51,942 bases of DNA from Cyanobium sp. ATX 6A2 (GCF_024346355.1 NZ_JAGQCU010000020.1:1-51942); one strand, 5' to 3'; shown: positions 1 to 9,947, counted from the first letter of the stretch. Program-made: numbers and translations. Notes: generated from the sequence alone by a model not told the origin.

Positions 1-66
1 TGCTCCGAACAGGGTCACAGACCGGCCCACCCATTGCCACAGCTGAGATCTGAGGGAGGCGAGCCG

Positions 67-363
67 TCAGCCCCGGCGTAGCCGGGGCTGATCCTCCCGA
101 GTTACACCACTCCATGGGACGCCGCTCTTGACGCGGGTTTCATCGCGCTGGCGGGCCATGAACTCCGGATCCCCGAAGCCGTCGTCCCAGGGCGGCATGA
201 AGAACACCTGGTCTTCGAAGCGCTCACCGGTGATGAACTGGTGGAGGTGGTAGTCCTGCCAGCCCATCACGATCTGCAGCACCTCGTGGAGGCGGCCGAG
301 GGTGATCGTCTCCTCCACCCAGAAGCGGCGCCAGATCGGCGGTTCGATGCCGTTGAGGCTCAC
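67..363 (-). pseudogene. pRiA4b ORF-3-like protein, truncated
   Basis: The 98-residue product starts at a GTG and opens with SLNGIEPPIWRRF, then ITLGRLHEVLQIVMGW and HLHQF. This is the N-terminal signature of the plasmid pRiA4b ORF-3-like family (PF07929), whose members are usually about 170-200 residues. The family match stops near residue 75, and the tail (TREDQPRLRRG) looks unrelated, so the C-terminal half is missing. The frame is open upstream of the GTG (QLQ before VSLNG), so the true start may be a little earlier. The function of the family is unknown and it is often found on mobile DNA. No inverted repeats or transposase are visible nearby. Confidence 0.6.
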
Positions 364-537
364 CTGCAGCTGCCGAGGCGGAATCTCTACCGGGTTTGTA
401 TGGGTACGGGGATGACATGGCGTGCATGTGCTAAGGGCATTGCCCGCGTTTTAAGTCCAGGTTTGCGTTGCTTAGAAATCTATAAGTGGCACAGATCAGC
501 CAGCCTGGGTAATGTGGTTTTTGATTGATGCGCTGCT

Positions 538-1239
538 ATGCCTGCATATCCAACAGACAGTACGGGTATGGCCCTGAACTTTGAAGGCAGGCCTCCCGGA
601 GGGCTCAGGGCTGACGCACTAAGCGCCAGAGCCAAAGTAGAGGCTCTCTACTATTCGCTTCTAAATCCTTATCTAAGTGACAGGCAGAAGGCCGTGCTGG
701 AGGTCTGGTTCCAACTGCCAGTCGTTGTTTTTACATATGGGTATCTAGCTTTCAGCATTGTCTCAGATGCATTGCCAGTCAAACCAGTATTCTGCGCTAT
801 TTATCTCTCGTTGATAGCCGGATGGCTTATGACTGCAGCTGCCAACGAGGCCACTCTTGAACCGCTTGTTCCGGTACTAGCTGTAGCAAATAACGCCATC
901 GTCAGCTTCGGGCTAATTATCTTGGTGGCTTTAACCGGGAACATAACCTGGTATTCGGCTGCTGGCCTTGGCGTAATATCTATGACGGGTCTTCCAAATG
1001 CGGGAATGCAGCTCGCGGGCACTTGGGCGACAAACAAATATCCAAGGCTGAACCCAAAGTATGGAGCAGCAAAGGAAATTTTTCGAAGAGAAGGATCACC
1101 TCTTGAATTTGCTTTTGAGAGGTATTTAGATTCGTCCGGGGAGGATGCGGGCATGGATGAAGCTTCGGCCAAAGGCAAAGCGATTTTGTGCTGGATATAT
1201 CTAGCACTTTTGACTGCTGCCACTGTTTTGTGGGGATGA
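538..1239 (+). CDS. multi-pass membrane protein, unknown function
   Basis: This is a 233-residue protein starting at an ATG; a second ATG at 568 is possible. Hydrophobic stretches near residues 57-75, 82-100, 110-131, 137-155 and 216-232 suggest four or five membrane segments, with a polar loop near residues 165-210 (PRLNPKYGAAKEIFRREG) that probably lies on one side of the membrane. There is no signal peptide and no motif I recognise. Base composition is clearly lower in GC than the DISARM and phage-like genes, which points to a separate origin. It stands alone, with no close partner on the same strand. Confidence 0.55.
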   Translation: MPAYPTDSTGMALNFEGRPPGGLRADALSARAKVEALYYSLLNPYLSDRQKAVLEVWFQLPVVVFTYGYLAFSIVSDALPVKPVFCAIYLSLIAGWLMTAAANEATLEPLVPVLAVANNAIVSFGLIILVALTGNITWYSAAGLGVISMTGLPNAGMQLAGTWATNKYPRLNPKYGAAKEIFRREGSPLEFAFERYLDSSGEDAGMDEASAKGKAILCWIYLALLTAATVLWG

Positions 1240-2384
1240 AGCCTGTACATGCCTCAGGTCATTCAGCCACTCAATCAGGAAAACCGCCGTTCTCAGTTGG
1301 TTGATCGCTTCTGATTCTTGATCGGATTACCACGGATCGGAGCAAACACGGCGCGGCGACCCACAACAGAAAGCTAGGCTCTGCTTCCCGAAAGAGTCTT
1401 GCCCGATGGCGCATTGACACCGGTATACAATTATGAAACTCCCCAAAGAAGCAGGATACCGCTAGAACTAGCAATGTGACTCTATAGCGACGCCGGAAGG
1501 AGTAGGTGTAGGCACCCAGCAAGATGCAGCGCTAATGAGACACAGTTCTACGGGAATAAGTTGAAAAGTCGAAGTTATATCCGGGCTGAGGCTAGGATCG
1601 CTGCTCGTCTTGCGTTGGAGTGCCTGGGTATAGACAGTAAAAACATAAGGCACCACACCCGAGGACCTGTGTCGCTCAGTGCTGCTAACAAGCAAGCCCA
1701 TGGAGCGCATAGGATAGCAGGAGATTGTGAATAACGAGTCCCGCCATGGCTTGAATCAACCGTGAATCATACTGATGCGGGCACTTTCCGCTGCCGTCGC
1801 TCGAGTACAAGTGCTGAGGACGAAGTCCCCAGTTGACGAAGCAAAAGATCCTGGATACAATCGAGACTTGGAATACTATGCTGCATAGAGAAGAACAATA
1901 TGCTACAAAATGTCAAAAGGAATGGCGCAGGCGTCTGATCCTCAACTCAATAGCCTGTACCAACAACTTGCTTTCCACAAAGGATGACCGCAGTTCAGCG
2001 GGAGCGCTAGTTTGTGGCCGATAGGCAAGAATACACTCTTCGTAAGCTCTTTGAACGTATAGAGTCGCAACAAGTTCGTCTTCAAGGTTCTTGATCGCTG
2101 GGGAACCAGAGACAGGAAAGACGGGATATATATCGAGGCTGCCGATACGCACTTTCACCAGGCTACCCCTTGAACGATCCACTGCTGAATAGGTGGCAAG
2201 ATTGAAGAAAGTCTAGCTAGGTCAGAGTGTAATGCAGCAATGAAGCTGGGGTTATCTTAGGCCTAGGTTAATTGCCATTGCCTTGAGGGGTCTGGAAATC
2301 AAGCCAATGCACAGCATTGTTGCCTGCTCATGGTTTGCCGGTGGCCTTTGCTACCAGCCTTGACGTAGGTGCGTATCTATAGGG
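1240..2384. other. gene-poor, lower-GC stretch with decayed coding traces
   Basis: No complete gene can be supported here. Short open frames exist on both strands but lack ribosome sites and family signals. The only coding-like text is at 1922-2182 on the + strand, listed separately. Confidence 0.5.
1922..2182 (+). pseudogene. possible decayed gene with two frame changes
   Basis: Reading from ATG 1922 gives MAQASDPQLNSLYQQLAFHK. A shift at about 1984 gives MTAVQRER, an in-frame TAG, then FVADRQEYTLRKLFERIESQ. A shift back near 2096 gives RWGTRDRKDGIYIEAADTHF. Each piece reads like natural protein and the pieces follow each other in order, so this may be a small gene broken by two frameshifts and a stop. 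I do not recognise the family, and chance cannot be excluded over pieces this short. Confidence 0.25.
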
Positions 2385-3347
2385 TCACCCCGCCAGCACT
2401 GGCTCCACCCACTCCAGTGGTGCCGCTAGTGGATCCTCCAGCGGCGACAGCGGCCGCCAGTGGCCCCGCTGCCAGCTCCCTGCCGGGAGGTCCGGCAGCT
2501 CAGCCGCCTGCCGTTGCAGCTGGTAGTCCTTCCCCAGCCACACCGGCCTGGGCACTTCGCCTCCCTTGCCGGCTGAGCTGCCTGCGGGCTTGCCGCCAAA
2601 GCCCTTGCCGCCACCTGCCGCCGGCACCTCGCCCTCGCTCACCAGCTCGGGAACGTAGAGCTGCACCAGCAGGGCATGGACGCACAGCTGCTCCATCCGG
2701 GCTGCGGTGCCCTTCACACCATCGGCATCCCACTCCCAGTGGGGGGCGCTGAAGTCGGTGTGCTCCGGCTGCTGGGCCTTGGCGGAGGGATCCAGCAGGG
2801 AACTGGCCTGCGTGGCGCCGTCCTCGCCCAGCCCCACGCAGGCCAGGCCGCCGCCGGCCAGCCGGAAGTTGTCGGGCAGCCAGCCCTCCATCGCGCGCAC
2901 GTCGGCAACCAGCACTGAGCGGATCTCCGGGCCCTCCTCGCTGTACAGCGTCGCCTTCGGGAGGAACAGCCGGAAACAGGGCAGATCCCGCGGCAGGGAA
3001 GGGGTGAGCAGGGGCCGCTCGCTCTGCAGAAACGCCTGGGCCAGGGCCGGCGCGAGAAACCGCGGCTCGGCGTCCTGCTCCCGCGCCCAGCGGCACACCA
3101 TCGCCCCCCAGATGCCCACGTGGTCGTGACGGCTTTCGGACTCCTCCAGCGACAGCTCCACCGCCACCGCCTTGCTCCAGTGCTCCGCCCAGCTGCCGAA
3201 CCCCGCCGGGGAGCGGTGGCGGTGCTCATCGGCCATCAGGTCGGGCCGCAGCTGGCGCAGCAGCTTGGCCACATCCCGCATCATCCGCTCACGCCCGCGG
3301 GCGTCACCGAGATCGAAGTGCCGGGCCATCGCCTGCTCCCGCGTCAC
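2385..3347 (-). CDS. hypothetical protein, 320 aa
   Basis: The gene is divergent from the one starting at 3377, with only 29 bases between them. The N-terminal third is helical and charged. The middle has WLPDNFRLAGGGLACVGLG, and a glycine/proline-rich linker follows near residues 235-265. The end reads RGHWRPLSPLEDP and then EWVEPVLAG. A closing pattern of HWR followed by W(V/I)xP and a final G is familiar from hypothetical proteins of plasmids and phages, but I cannot assign a function from it. The start ATG is followed by TREQAMARHFDL. The codon use matches its high-GC neighbours, so it is very likely real. Confidence 0.6.
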   Translation of the reverse strand: MTREQAMARHFDLGDARGRERMMRDVAKLLRQLRPDLMADEHRHRSPAGFGSWAEHWSKAVAVELSLEESESRHDHVGIWGAMVCRWAREQDAEPRFLAPALAQAFLQSERPLLTPSLPRDLPCFRLFLPKATLYSEEGPEIRSVLVADVRAMEGWLPDNFRLAGGGLACVGLGEDGATQASSLLDPSAKAQQPEHTDFSAPHWEWDADGVKGTAARMEQLCVHALLVQLYVPELVSEGEVPAAGGGKGFGGKPAGSSAGKGGEVPRPVWLGKDYQLQRQAAELPDLPAGSWQRGHWRPLSPLEDPLAAPLEWVEPVLAG

Positions 3348-3376
3348 AGTGGGGCTCCCCCCAGTGTCCCGCCTGG

Positions 3377-4129
3377 ATGGCTCCCTCCCCGGCCGCTGCC
3401 GCGCTGATCAATGAGGTGGAGCAGCGCAGCGGCTACCCGGTGCAGCTGCTGCAGGATCCAGAGCTGAAAGCGAAGGCCTCGATCCGGCGCGCCAGCGGCA
3501 CCGTCACCGCCCATGTCCTGCGCTACCGCGACGAGGACGCCCTCACCGACTACTTCATTGCCTACCAGTGCGGCCTGCTGCTGCGCAGCCTGGCCGAGGA
3601 TCCCGAGCCGCCCGTCAACCTCGCCAGCAAGCGCGACCGGCGCGAGCGGGTGATCAGCCAGGTGGAAAAGCTCAATCCCCACCTCAGTGCCGCCCAGAAC
3701 CGGCAGGTGGGCGGCGGCTTATACGACGCCCTGATGAGCCAGCTGCGCTCCACCGCCCCGGGCCTGCTGGTGGACCGGCAGTTGCACCGTGCCTGGCCCG
3801 AGCTGCATCCGGCCCAGCGCCAGGCGATGGAGGCCGAGATCCGCAGCACCCTCCCGGCCCTGGCACCGGGCTTCGGGAAGGGGTTACCGCAGGAGCTGAT
3901 CACCGCCAACCGGGCGATGATCAGCGCCTATGCCGTCGTGGCGGCTGATCTGTTCGCGGCGCCGGACCTGTCGGTGCCCTATCTGGCGGCGGGGCTGGAG
4001 CCCACCGCACGCCGGTTGATCGCCCTGGCGGACACAGCCGAGGCCGAAGGCCAGCGCGACTGCCAGCTGATCGATGCCTGGGCCAAGGTGATCGGCCTGG
4101 CCGGTTGGTACCGCTGGCAGCAGGCCTGA
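3377..4129 (+). CDS. hypothetical helical protein, 250 aa
   Basis: The protein is mostly alpha-helical, without membrane segments or a signal peptide. It opens with SGYPVQLLQDPELKAKASIR and continues with a segment around residues 47-75 (HVLRYRDEDALTDYFIAYQC) that resembles the fold region of small metallopeptidases, but no HExxH is present. I therefore do not assign an activity. It is followed at once by the TPR gene on the same strand, 85 bases from its stop to the preferred ATG of that gene, and the two may be one transcription unit leading towards DISARM. Confidence 0.6.
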   Translation: MAPSPAAAALINEVEQRSGYPVQLLQDPELKAKASIRRASGTVTAHVLRYRDEDALTDYFIAYQCGLLLRSLAEDPEPPVNLASKRDRRERVISQVEKLNPHLSAAQNRQVGGGLYDALMSQLRSTAPGLLVDRQLHRAWPELHPAQRQAMEAEIRSTLPALAPGFGKGLPQELITANRAMISAYAVVAADLFAAPDLSVPYLAAGLEPTARRLIALADTAEAEGQRDCQLIDAWAKVIGLAGWYRWQQA

Positions 4130-4214
4130 GCCACGACGCCAGCCCATCGCGGTGCCGGCCACATCCTGCATGCAGCTGCCTGGGGGAGACTGCCGGTGGC
4201 AGATCGCCAGAGCG

Positions 4215-5318
4215 ATGGATACCAGCGCCGAAGAGCTGAGGTTCAGCCTGCCTGAGGCGGGCTTCGATCGCAGCCAGTTGCCGGCCGGCACCGGCGAGCC
4301 CGGCACCGGCAGCTTCCGCCAGACCGTCACCGCCTTCTTCCAGAACGCCTACCGCTCCCGCGGCGGCCGCCTCGATGTGGCCTTCAGCGAGGGCCGCATC
4401 GATGTGCACTGGAGCGGAGCCCAGGAGCAACAGGATGCGCTCCAGCGGGCCCTGGCGCTGATCGAGCAGGGCCGCCGCCCGGAAGCCCGCGAGCTGCTGG
4501 AGACCCTGCTGCAGCTCGAGCCCGGCAGCTCCGAGGCGCTCTACAACCTGGGCCTGCTCTGCTCCGATGCCGGTGAACTGGAGCGCGCGGCCGAGCTGCT
4601 GGAGCGCTGCGTGGCCCTCGATCCCACCCACGCCAATGCCTGGGTGGCGCTGGGGATGGCAGGCCTGCGGGGGGACACCCCGGAGCAGGCACGGCCGGCG
4701 CTGGAGAAGGCGGTGGAGCTGGAACCCGGCAACCCCGATGCCCTGCGGGCCTACGGCACCCTGCTGCTGATGCAGCACGAGCCCAGGGAGGCCGTGGCGG
4801 TGCTGCGCCGCGCGCAGGTCGCGGCTCCGGGCGACCCGGTGGTGTTGCTGACCGTGGCCCAGGCCTTGATGGCCGCGGATCTTGATGCCCATGCGGCTGA
4901 AGCCGACCAGCTGCTGCGCCGGGTGCTGGAGCTGGTGCCGCGGGGGGAGATCGCCGAGAAGGCCCGACGGGCCTCACAGCGCATCGCCAACCACAACCTG
5001 CGCCGCAGCCAGGGCGAAGGCCTACGCCCAATGGTGGTGGACGGTCTGCGGCAGGCCCTGCAGATCTACGAGGGCCTGAAGCCCGAGCAGCGCAAAGCGG
5101 TGCTGGTGGAGGTGAGCGCGATCGGCGAGAAGGGCTTGCCAGTGAACCAGCCGCTGATCGCCTACAACCTGGAAACCCTGCCCGGCTCCTTCTCGGCGTT
5201 GCAACTGGCCTGCCTGATTGAGATCGGCGCCCGGCAGGTGCTGGGGATGGCGGATGCAGGGTTTGGGTTTGAGGGGGAGGTGCAGGAGGCGCTCGAGGAG
5301 TACAAGGCAGGTCCTTGA
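4215..5318 (+). CDS. TPR-repeat protein
   Basis: The preferred start is ATG 4215 (MDTSAEELRF); a start at 4152 in the same frame would add 21 poorly ordered residues. Residues 70-240 hold about five tetratricopeptide repeats, seen as GRRPEARELLETLLQLEPGS, SEALYNLGLLCSDAGELERA, ANAWVALGMAGLRGDTPEQA and PDALRAYGTLLLMQHEPREA. Such repeats form a right-handed solenoid for protein binding. The N-terminus and the last 130 residues are unrelated to TPR and unassigned. It precedes drmD on the same strand with a 124-base gap, so it could be part of, or simply sit beside, the DISARM locus. Confidence 0.7.
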   Translation: MDTSAEELRFSLPEAGFDRSQLPAGTGEPGTGSFRQTVTAFFQNAYRSRGGRLDVAFSEGRIDVHWSGAQEQQDALQRALALIEQGRRPEARELLETLLQLEPGSSEALYNLGLLCSDAGELERAAELLERCVALDPTHANAWVALGMAGLRGDTPEQARPALEKAVELEPGNPDALRAYGTLLLMQHEPREAVAVLRRAQVAAPGDPVVLLTVAQALMAADLDAHAAEADQLLRRVLELVPRGEIAEKARRASQRIANHNLRRSQGEGLRPMVVDGLRQALQIYEGLKPEQRKAVLVEVSAIGEKGLPVNQPLIAYNLETLPGSFSALQLACLIEIGARQVLGMADAGFGFEGEVQEALEEYKAGP

Positions 5319-5442
5319 TCTAGGTCGCGACGACGGTGTTGGTTTACAGCCAAGCCAAGCGCCCTTGCAAAGGGGCTGACAGAGGGTGACAGCCCTTGAA
5401 TCCTCAACTGACAGCTGCCCAGGCACAAACCAGGATTGGGTG

Positions 5443-8400
5443 ATGACGAGCACCGCGACCGGCCGCCGCCAGAAACTCAAGCCCGGTGCCGTGGTGCGTT
5501 GCCGCACCCGTCGCTACCTGGTGGAGGACGTCCAAGCCCCTTTGGAGCCAGGCGCCGACACGGTTGTGTCGATGGCCTGCATGGAGGACGACGCCATCGG
5601 AGCCCGGCTGACGGTGTTCCGCGAGCGAGAGATCGACTTCGAAGTTCTGGGGGAGAGCAGCTGGGAGGCGGTGGCCCAGCGGGGCTTCGACCAACCCAAG
5701 CAGTTCTCCGCTTACCTCAACACCCTGCGCTGGAACTGCGTCACCGCCACCGACGCCGAGCTATTCCAGGCCCCCTACCGGGCTGGCATCGACGTCAAGG
5801 CGTACCAGCTCGAACCACTGCGCAAGGCCCTGCAGATGCCCCGGGTGGGCTTGTTCATCGCCGACGACGTGGGCCTGGGCAAGACGATCGAAGCAGGTCT
5901 GATCCTGCGGGAGATGCTGCTGCGCCAGCGGATCAAGCGTGTGGTGATCAGCTGCCCACCGTCGGTCTTGAGGCAGTGGCAGGAGGAGATGGCGAGCCGT
6001 TTCGGCCTGGCCTTCACCGTGATGGACCGGGCCTACCTGGCCAAGGTGCGCCAGGAGCGGGGCTATGGAACCAACCCCTGGAGCACCCACAGCCGCTTCC
6101 TGATCTCCCATGCCCTGCTGCGCAATTCGGAGTACTCCGCGCCGCTGCGGGTGTGGCTGGAGCAGGGCAAGGGTGGGGAAGACCAGGCTCCTGTCCAAAG
6201 CCTCCTGATCCTTGATGAAGCCCACAACGCCGCGCCGGCCAGCAACACGCTTCGCTATGCCATCGATTCCGGGCTGACCCGCAGCCTGCGGGACCTGGCG
6301 CCCCTGTTCGAGCACCGCATTTTTCTTTCGGCCACACCCCACAACGGCCACAGCAACAGCTTCACCGCCCTGCTGGAACTGCTCGATCCGGCCCGCTTTG
6401 TGCGCGGTGTGCCCTTCGAGCCCAGTGATCTGGACACTGTGCTGGTGCGGCGCCTCAAGGACGATCTGCGCCGCATCGGTGAGGAGTTCCCCGAGCGGAT
6501 TGTTGAACCCCTCTCCGTACCCAAAGGCAGCTTGCCGGCAGATACCCCGGAGCTAGAGCTCTCCCGGTTGCTGCAGAAATACCGCAAGCAGCGGGAGCAA
6601 CGGCTGATTCAGGGGGGTGCGACGAAGCGGCAGCTCAATGCCGACCGGCTGGTGATCACCAATCTGCAGAAGCGATTGCTCAGCTCGATCGAAGCCTTCG
6701 CCCGCACCCTCAAGGTGCACCGCAGGAGCTTGGATCAAAAGCAGGAGCAGCGCCGGGAAGCTTTGGCGGCAACGGGAGCTCAACTGGATCTGCTGCTCGG
6801 CGGTGCCGATAGCAACAGCGACCTGGCCGAACTCACGGAAGACGAACTGCTCAATCTGGAGGAAGCGCAAACCCGAGCGGCCCTGCGCCAGACCTTTGAG
6901 GCGGATCAGAGCGATCTGGCCCTGCTGGAGCGGATGGGCGAGATCGCAGCAGCCAATCGATCCCTACCCGATCCCCGCATCCATCTGCTGGAGACGTTTC
7001 TGCGCACCCACCTCTGCCCCAGCCTCGGCGAGGCCAAGGCTGCATGGAACCCAACCCGGCTGCTGATCTTCACGGACTACGTCGACACCAAGCGCTACCT
7101 GGAGCGGCAACTGCGGGACCTGCTCGGGAATGACGATGCCGATCGCCGCATCGCCTCCTTCACCGGCGGCATGAGTGAAGACAACCGCGAACGACTGAAG
7201 GCCCAGTTCAATGCCGACCCCGATCAGGAACCACTGCGGATCCTGATCGCCACCGACGCCGCCCGGGAGGGGGTGAACCTGCAGAACCACTGCAAGCACC
7301 TGATTCACTTCGACATCCCCTGGAACCCCAGCAAGCTGGAACAGCGCAATGGCCGCATCGACCGCAAGCTGCAGCGCGCTCCTCAGGTTTGGTGTCACTA
7401 CTTCGTGCTGGAAGACCGGCCGGAAGACCGGGTGATGGATGTCCTGGTGAAGAAAACGGAGGTGATCCGCCAGGAGCTTGGCTCTCTTTCACCCCTGGTG
7501 CAGCGGCAGGTGGATGAAGTGCTCGAAGGCGGCATCGACACCGACGACACCGAGGCGGTGGAGCAGCAGCTGCTGGCGATGGATTCAGCCAGCACCGATC
7601 GCGGCGCGATGCTCAACCGCGCCCGCGAGGAGCTGGAAGCGACCCGGCGGGTGGAGAAGCTGCAGCAACAACAGGATGAGCTGCGCCAGCTGCTGGCCAA
7701 ATCCCACGACTGGCTGGGATTCGATGACGACCCCTTCCGCGATGCCCTCAACTGCTCACTCGATCTGCTGGGCGTGAGTGGCCTGGTGAAAGGAAACGAC
7801 GAGAAGGGGCAATCCTGCTGGCGGCTGGATCATCCCGAGGCCCTGGTGGCCGGCAGCAACGACCGCAGCTGGGAGAACACCCTCGACAGCCTGCGAGGCG
7901 TGTGGGATCGCAAGACACCCCTGTGGCAGTGGCGCCAGGAACACCCGGTGCGGCCGGTGATCTTCTCGGATCCAGGCCGGCTCAATGCCGAGGCTGTGCA
8001 CCTGCATCTGGAGCACCGCTTGGTGCAGCGGTTGTTGAGCCGCTTCCTCAGCCAGGGGTTCCTGCACCACGAATTGAGTCGGGCCTGTGTGCTGGCCAGC
8101 ACCGATCCGCAGCCGAAGGTGTTGGTGCTGGGGCGGCTGTCGCTGTTTGGCCAGGGGGCCACACGACTGCACGATCAATTGATCAGCGTGATCGCCGACT
8201 GGCATCCCGGCGACAACCGCGCTTCTGCGCTGAAGCCACTGGTGGGTGCTCAACAACAGCAGGCCTGGGCCGCCCTCACCAAGGCGATGGAGGCTGGAAA
8301 CGCGGAGGCGATCTCGGCTGCCATCCGCAGCCAGTTGCAAGCCGATGCCCCAGCCGATGTCGCGGCCCTCAAACCAGCGTTGGATGCGGCAGCCGAACAA

Positions 8401-8799
8401 GCCCAGGCCACCGCGGCTGAACTGCTCAAGCAGCGGGGTGCCACCGAGGCCGATGCACTGAAGGAGGTGCTCCGGGCCCAGCGCAAACGCATCAATGCCA
8501 CCGTGAGACAGCGCAACCGGGATCTGGCCAAGCTCGATCGCCAAGCCGCGGCAGCCGATCCCACCGCACTGATTCCAGGGCTGGAAGAGCAGCTGGAAGT
8601 GCCGGCCCTGGATCTGCAGAAGCTCTCCAGCCAGGAGCGCAAACAACTCTCGGCTGATCAGAAGCACTGGCAACGGCGGCTGGAAACGATCGAAACGGAG
8701 CTGGCCACCGAACCGAAGCGGATTCAGGAGAGCTATCGGGTGATCACCCACCGGCTGGAGCCGGCGGGGCTCGTCTACCTCTGGCCCATCAGTGGATAG
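5443..8799 (+). CDS. drmD: DISARM DrmD, SNF2-family helicase/ATPase
   Basis: ATG 5443 is preferred over an in-frame GTG at 5386 because the conserved sequence begins just after it; the product is 1118 residues. SNF2/RapA-like motifs are in order: motif I DDVGLGKTIEAGL near residue 142, motif II LILDEAHN near 256, motif III LSATPHNGHSN near 295, motifs V-VI ATDAAREGVNLQ and QRNGRIDR near 600-635. A long coiled-coil-rich C-terminal third follows. In class 1 DISARM, drmD is the class-defining large helicase, thought to act on or remodel incoming DNA together with the DrmA/DrmB core. It opens the operon, and fic starts two bases after its stop. Confidence 0.93.
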   Translation: MTSTATGRRQKLKPGAVVRCRTRRYLVEDVQAPLEPGADTVVSMACMEDDAIGARLTVFREREIDFEVLGESSWEAVAQRGFDQPKQFSAYLNTLRWNCVTATDAELFQAPYRAGIDVKAYQLEPLRKALQMPRVGLFIADDVGLGKTIEAGLILREMLLRQRIKRVVISCPPSVLRQWQEEMASRFGLAFTVMDRAYLAKVRQERGYGTNPWSTHSRFLISHALLRNSEYSAPLRVWLEQGKGGEDQAPVQSLLILDEAHNAAPASNTLRYAIDSGLTRSLRDLAPLFEHRIFLSATPHNGHSNSFTALLELLDPARFVRGVPFEPSDLDTVLVRRLKDDLRRIGEEFPERIVEPLSVPKGSLPADTPELELSRLLQKYRKQREQRLIQGGATKRQLNADRLVITNLQKRLLSSIEAFARTLKVHRRSLDQKQEQRREALAATGAQLDLLLGGADSNSDLAELTEDELLNLEEAQTRAALRQTFEADQSDLALLERMGEIAAANRSLPDPRIHLLETFLRTHLCPSLGEAKAAWNPTRLLIFTDYVDTKRYLERQLRDLLGNDDADRRIASFTGGMSEDNRERLKAQFNADPDQEPLRILIATDAAREGVNLQNHCKHLIHFDIPWNPSKLEQRNGRIDRKLQRAPQVWCHYFVLEDRPEDRVMDVLVKKTEVIRQELGSLSPLVQRQVDEVLEGGIDTDDTEAVEQQLLAMDSASTDRGAMLNRAREELEATRRVEKLQQQQDELRQLLAKSHDWLGFDDDPFRDALNCSLDLLGVSGLVKGNDEKGQSCWRLDHPEALVAGSNDRSWENTLDSLRGVWDRKTPLWQWRQEHPVRPVIFSDPGRLNAEAVHLHLEHRLVQRLLSRFLSQGFLHHELSRACVLASTDPQPKVLVLGRLSLFGQGATRLHDQLISVIADWHPGDNRASALKPLVGAQQQQAWAALTKAMEAGNAEAISAAIRSQLQADAPADVAALKPALDAAAEQAQATAAELLKQRGATEADALKEVLRAQRKRINATVRQRNRDLAKLDRQAAAADPTALIPGLEEQLEVPALDLQKLSSQERKQLSADQKHWQRRLETIETELATEPKRIQESYRVITHRLEPAGLVYLWPISG

Positions 8800-8801
8800 G
8801 C

Positions 8802-9947
8802 ATGAAGCGTTCCTCGCTCACGCCCTGGAAACCCCGCTTCTCCTACAGCGATGCGTTGGTGGCTGATCTCTGCGCCATCGCCGATGCCCGGGCCAGGGTT
8901 GCGTTGCTGCCTCTGCCAGCGGATGAAAGCCTGCGCTTGCGTCACGCGGCCTATCAGCGCAGCACCCGCAGCAGCACGCGCATCGAGGGCAACACGCTGG
9001 ACGACGCAGCCGTGCGGGTCGCGATCGCGAAGGCGGATCGTGAGCGAAGCAAGGCGGAGCATGAGGTGCGCAACTACTGGCGTGCCCTCGATCGGGTGGA
9101 GGAATGGGCCCAAGGCAGCAGCCCCCTCAGTGAGGCATGGATTCAGGAGCTGCATGCTGTGGTAATCGTGCGCGGCCGCGGCAGGCGCCGACAGCGATCG
9201 CTGTTTCGCGACGAGGAAGTGCCAGTGGTGGACACGCTGAGCCGCCGCATCGACTACGCCCCGCCCAGACCCGACGATGTGGGCCCCTTGATGGAGCAGC
9301 TGTGCGACTGGTGGCAGGCCAGTGAGCAACTGCCGCCGCTGATCAGGGCGGGGTTGCTCAGCCATCGCTTCATTTCGATTCACCCCTTTCCCGACGGCAA
9401 CGGGCGCTGTGGGCGTCTGCTGGCGACGGCCTCGCTCTGGCGCAGTGGCTACGCATTCCGGGGGTTGCTGAGCTTTGAGGAGTGGTTCGCGTCCGATCGG
9501 GAGCGCTACTACACAGCCCTGCAGCTCGGCTGTGCCGTCGACTTCTACGAAGGGCGCCATGACCCTGAGCACAGCGCCTGGCTCAGCTACTTCGTGGATG
9601 TGATCCAGCAGGCCGCTGCTGATCTGGCCCAGCGCGCCGAAGCCCTTCAGGGCCATCAGGAACCGCCCGATCCTCACCCGTGGGAGGGGCTGGATCGGCG
9701 CAGCCAGCAGCTGCTCACCCGCTTGCGGGCATGCGTCGCCGCTGGCGAGGGCCAGGCGGAACAGTTCAAGCCGTCTGATCTTGAGGAGTGGTTTGCCGTG
9801 TCGTCAACCACAGCCCAGGACTGGCTGCGTCATTGGCAGGAACAAGGATTCCTGGAGCCGGCCCGGCCGGGACAGCGCATCCGCGTCTGGCGCGTCTGCG
9901 AGCCCTGGGCGAGCTGGGTCTTAAGCCAACCGCAGCAGCGGGAATAA
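8802..9947 (+). CDS. fic: Fic-domain protein (AMPylase type), DISARM-embedded
   Basis: The catalytic Fic motif HPFPDGNGRCGRLL starts near residue 194, with all key residues present (H, D/N, G, N, G, R). An N-terminal inhibitory motif of the [S/T]xxxE[G/N] type is present as S58-TRI-E62-G63-N64, which places it among Fic proteins that carry their own inhibitory helix. The last 80 residues (FKPSDLEEWFAVSSTTAQDW) form a likely winged helix. Fic proteins usually transfer AMP to hydroxyl groups of target proteins. The gene is tightly packed behind drmD and ahead of drmMI. Fic is not part of the usual five-gene class 1 DISARM set, so it may modify or guard a DISARM protein, or be a passenger. Confidence 0.92.
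   Translation: MKRSSLTPWKPRFSYSDALVADLCAIADARARVALLPLPADESLRLRHAAYQRSTRSSTRIEGNTLDDAAVRVAIAKADRERSKAEHEVRNYWRALDRVEEWAQGSSPLSEAWIQELHAVVIVRGRGRRRQRSLFRDEEVPVVDTLSRRIDYAPPRPDDVGPLMEQLCDWWQASEQLPPLIRAGLLSHRFISIHPFPDGNGRCGRLLATASLWRSGYAFRGLLSFEEWFASDRERYYTALQLGCAVDFYEGRHDPEHSAWLSYFVDVIQQAAADLAQRAEALQGHQEPPDPHPWEGLDRRSQQLLTRLRACVAAGEGQAEQFKPSDLEEWFAVSSTTAQDWLRHWQEQGFLEPARPGQRIRVWRVCEPWASWVLSQPQQRE

Noticed and set aside
67-363. Insertion sequence carrying the pRiA4b ORF-3-like gene
   Set aside because: No transposase, terminal inverted repeats or target duplications were seen.
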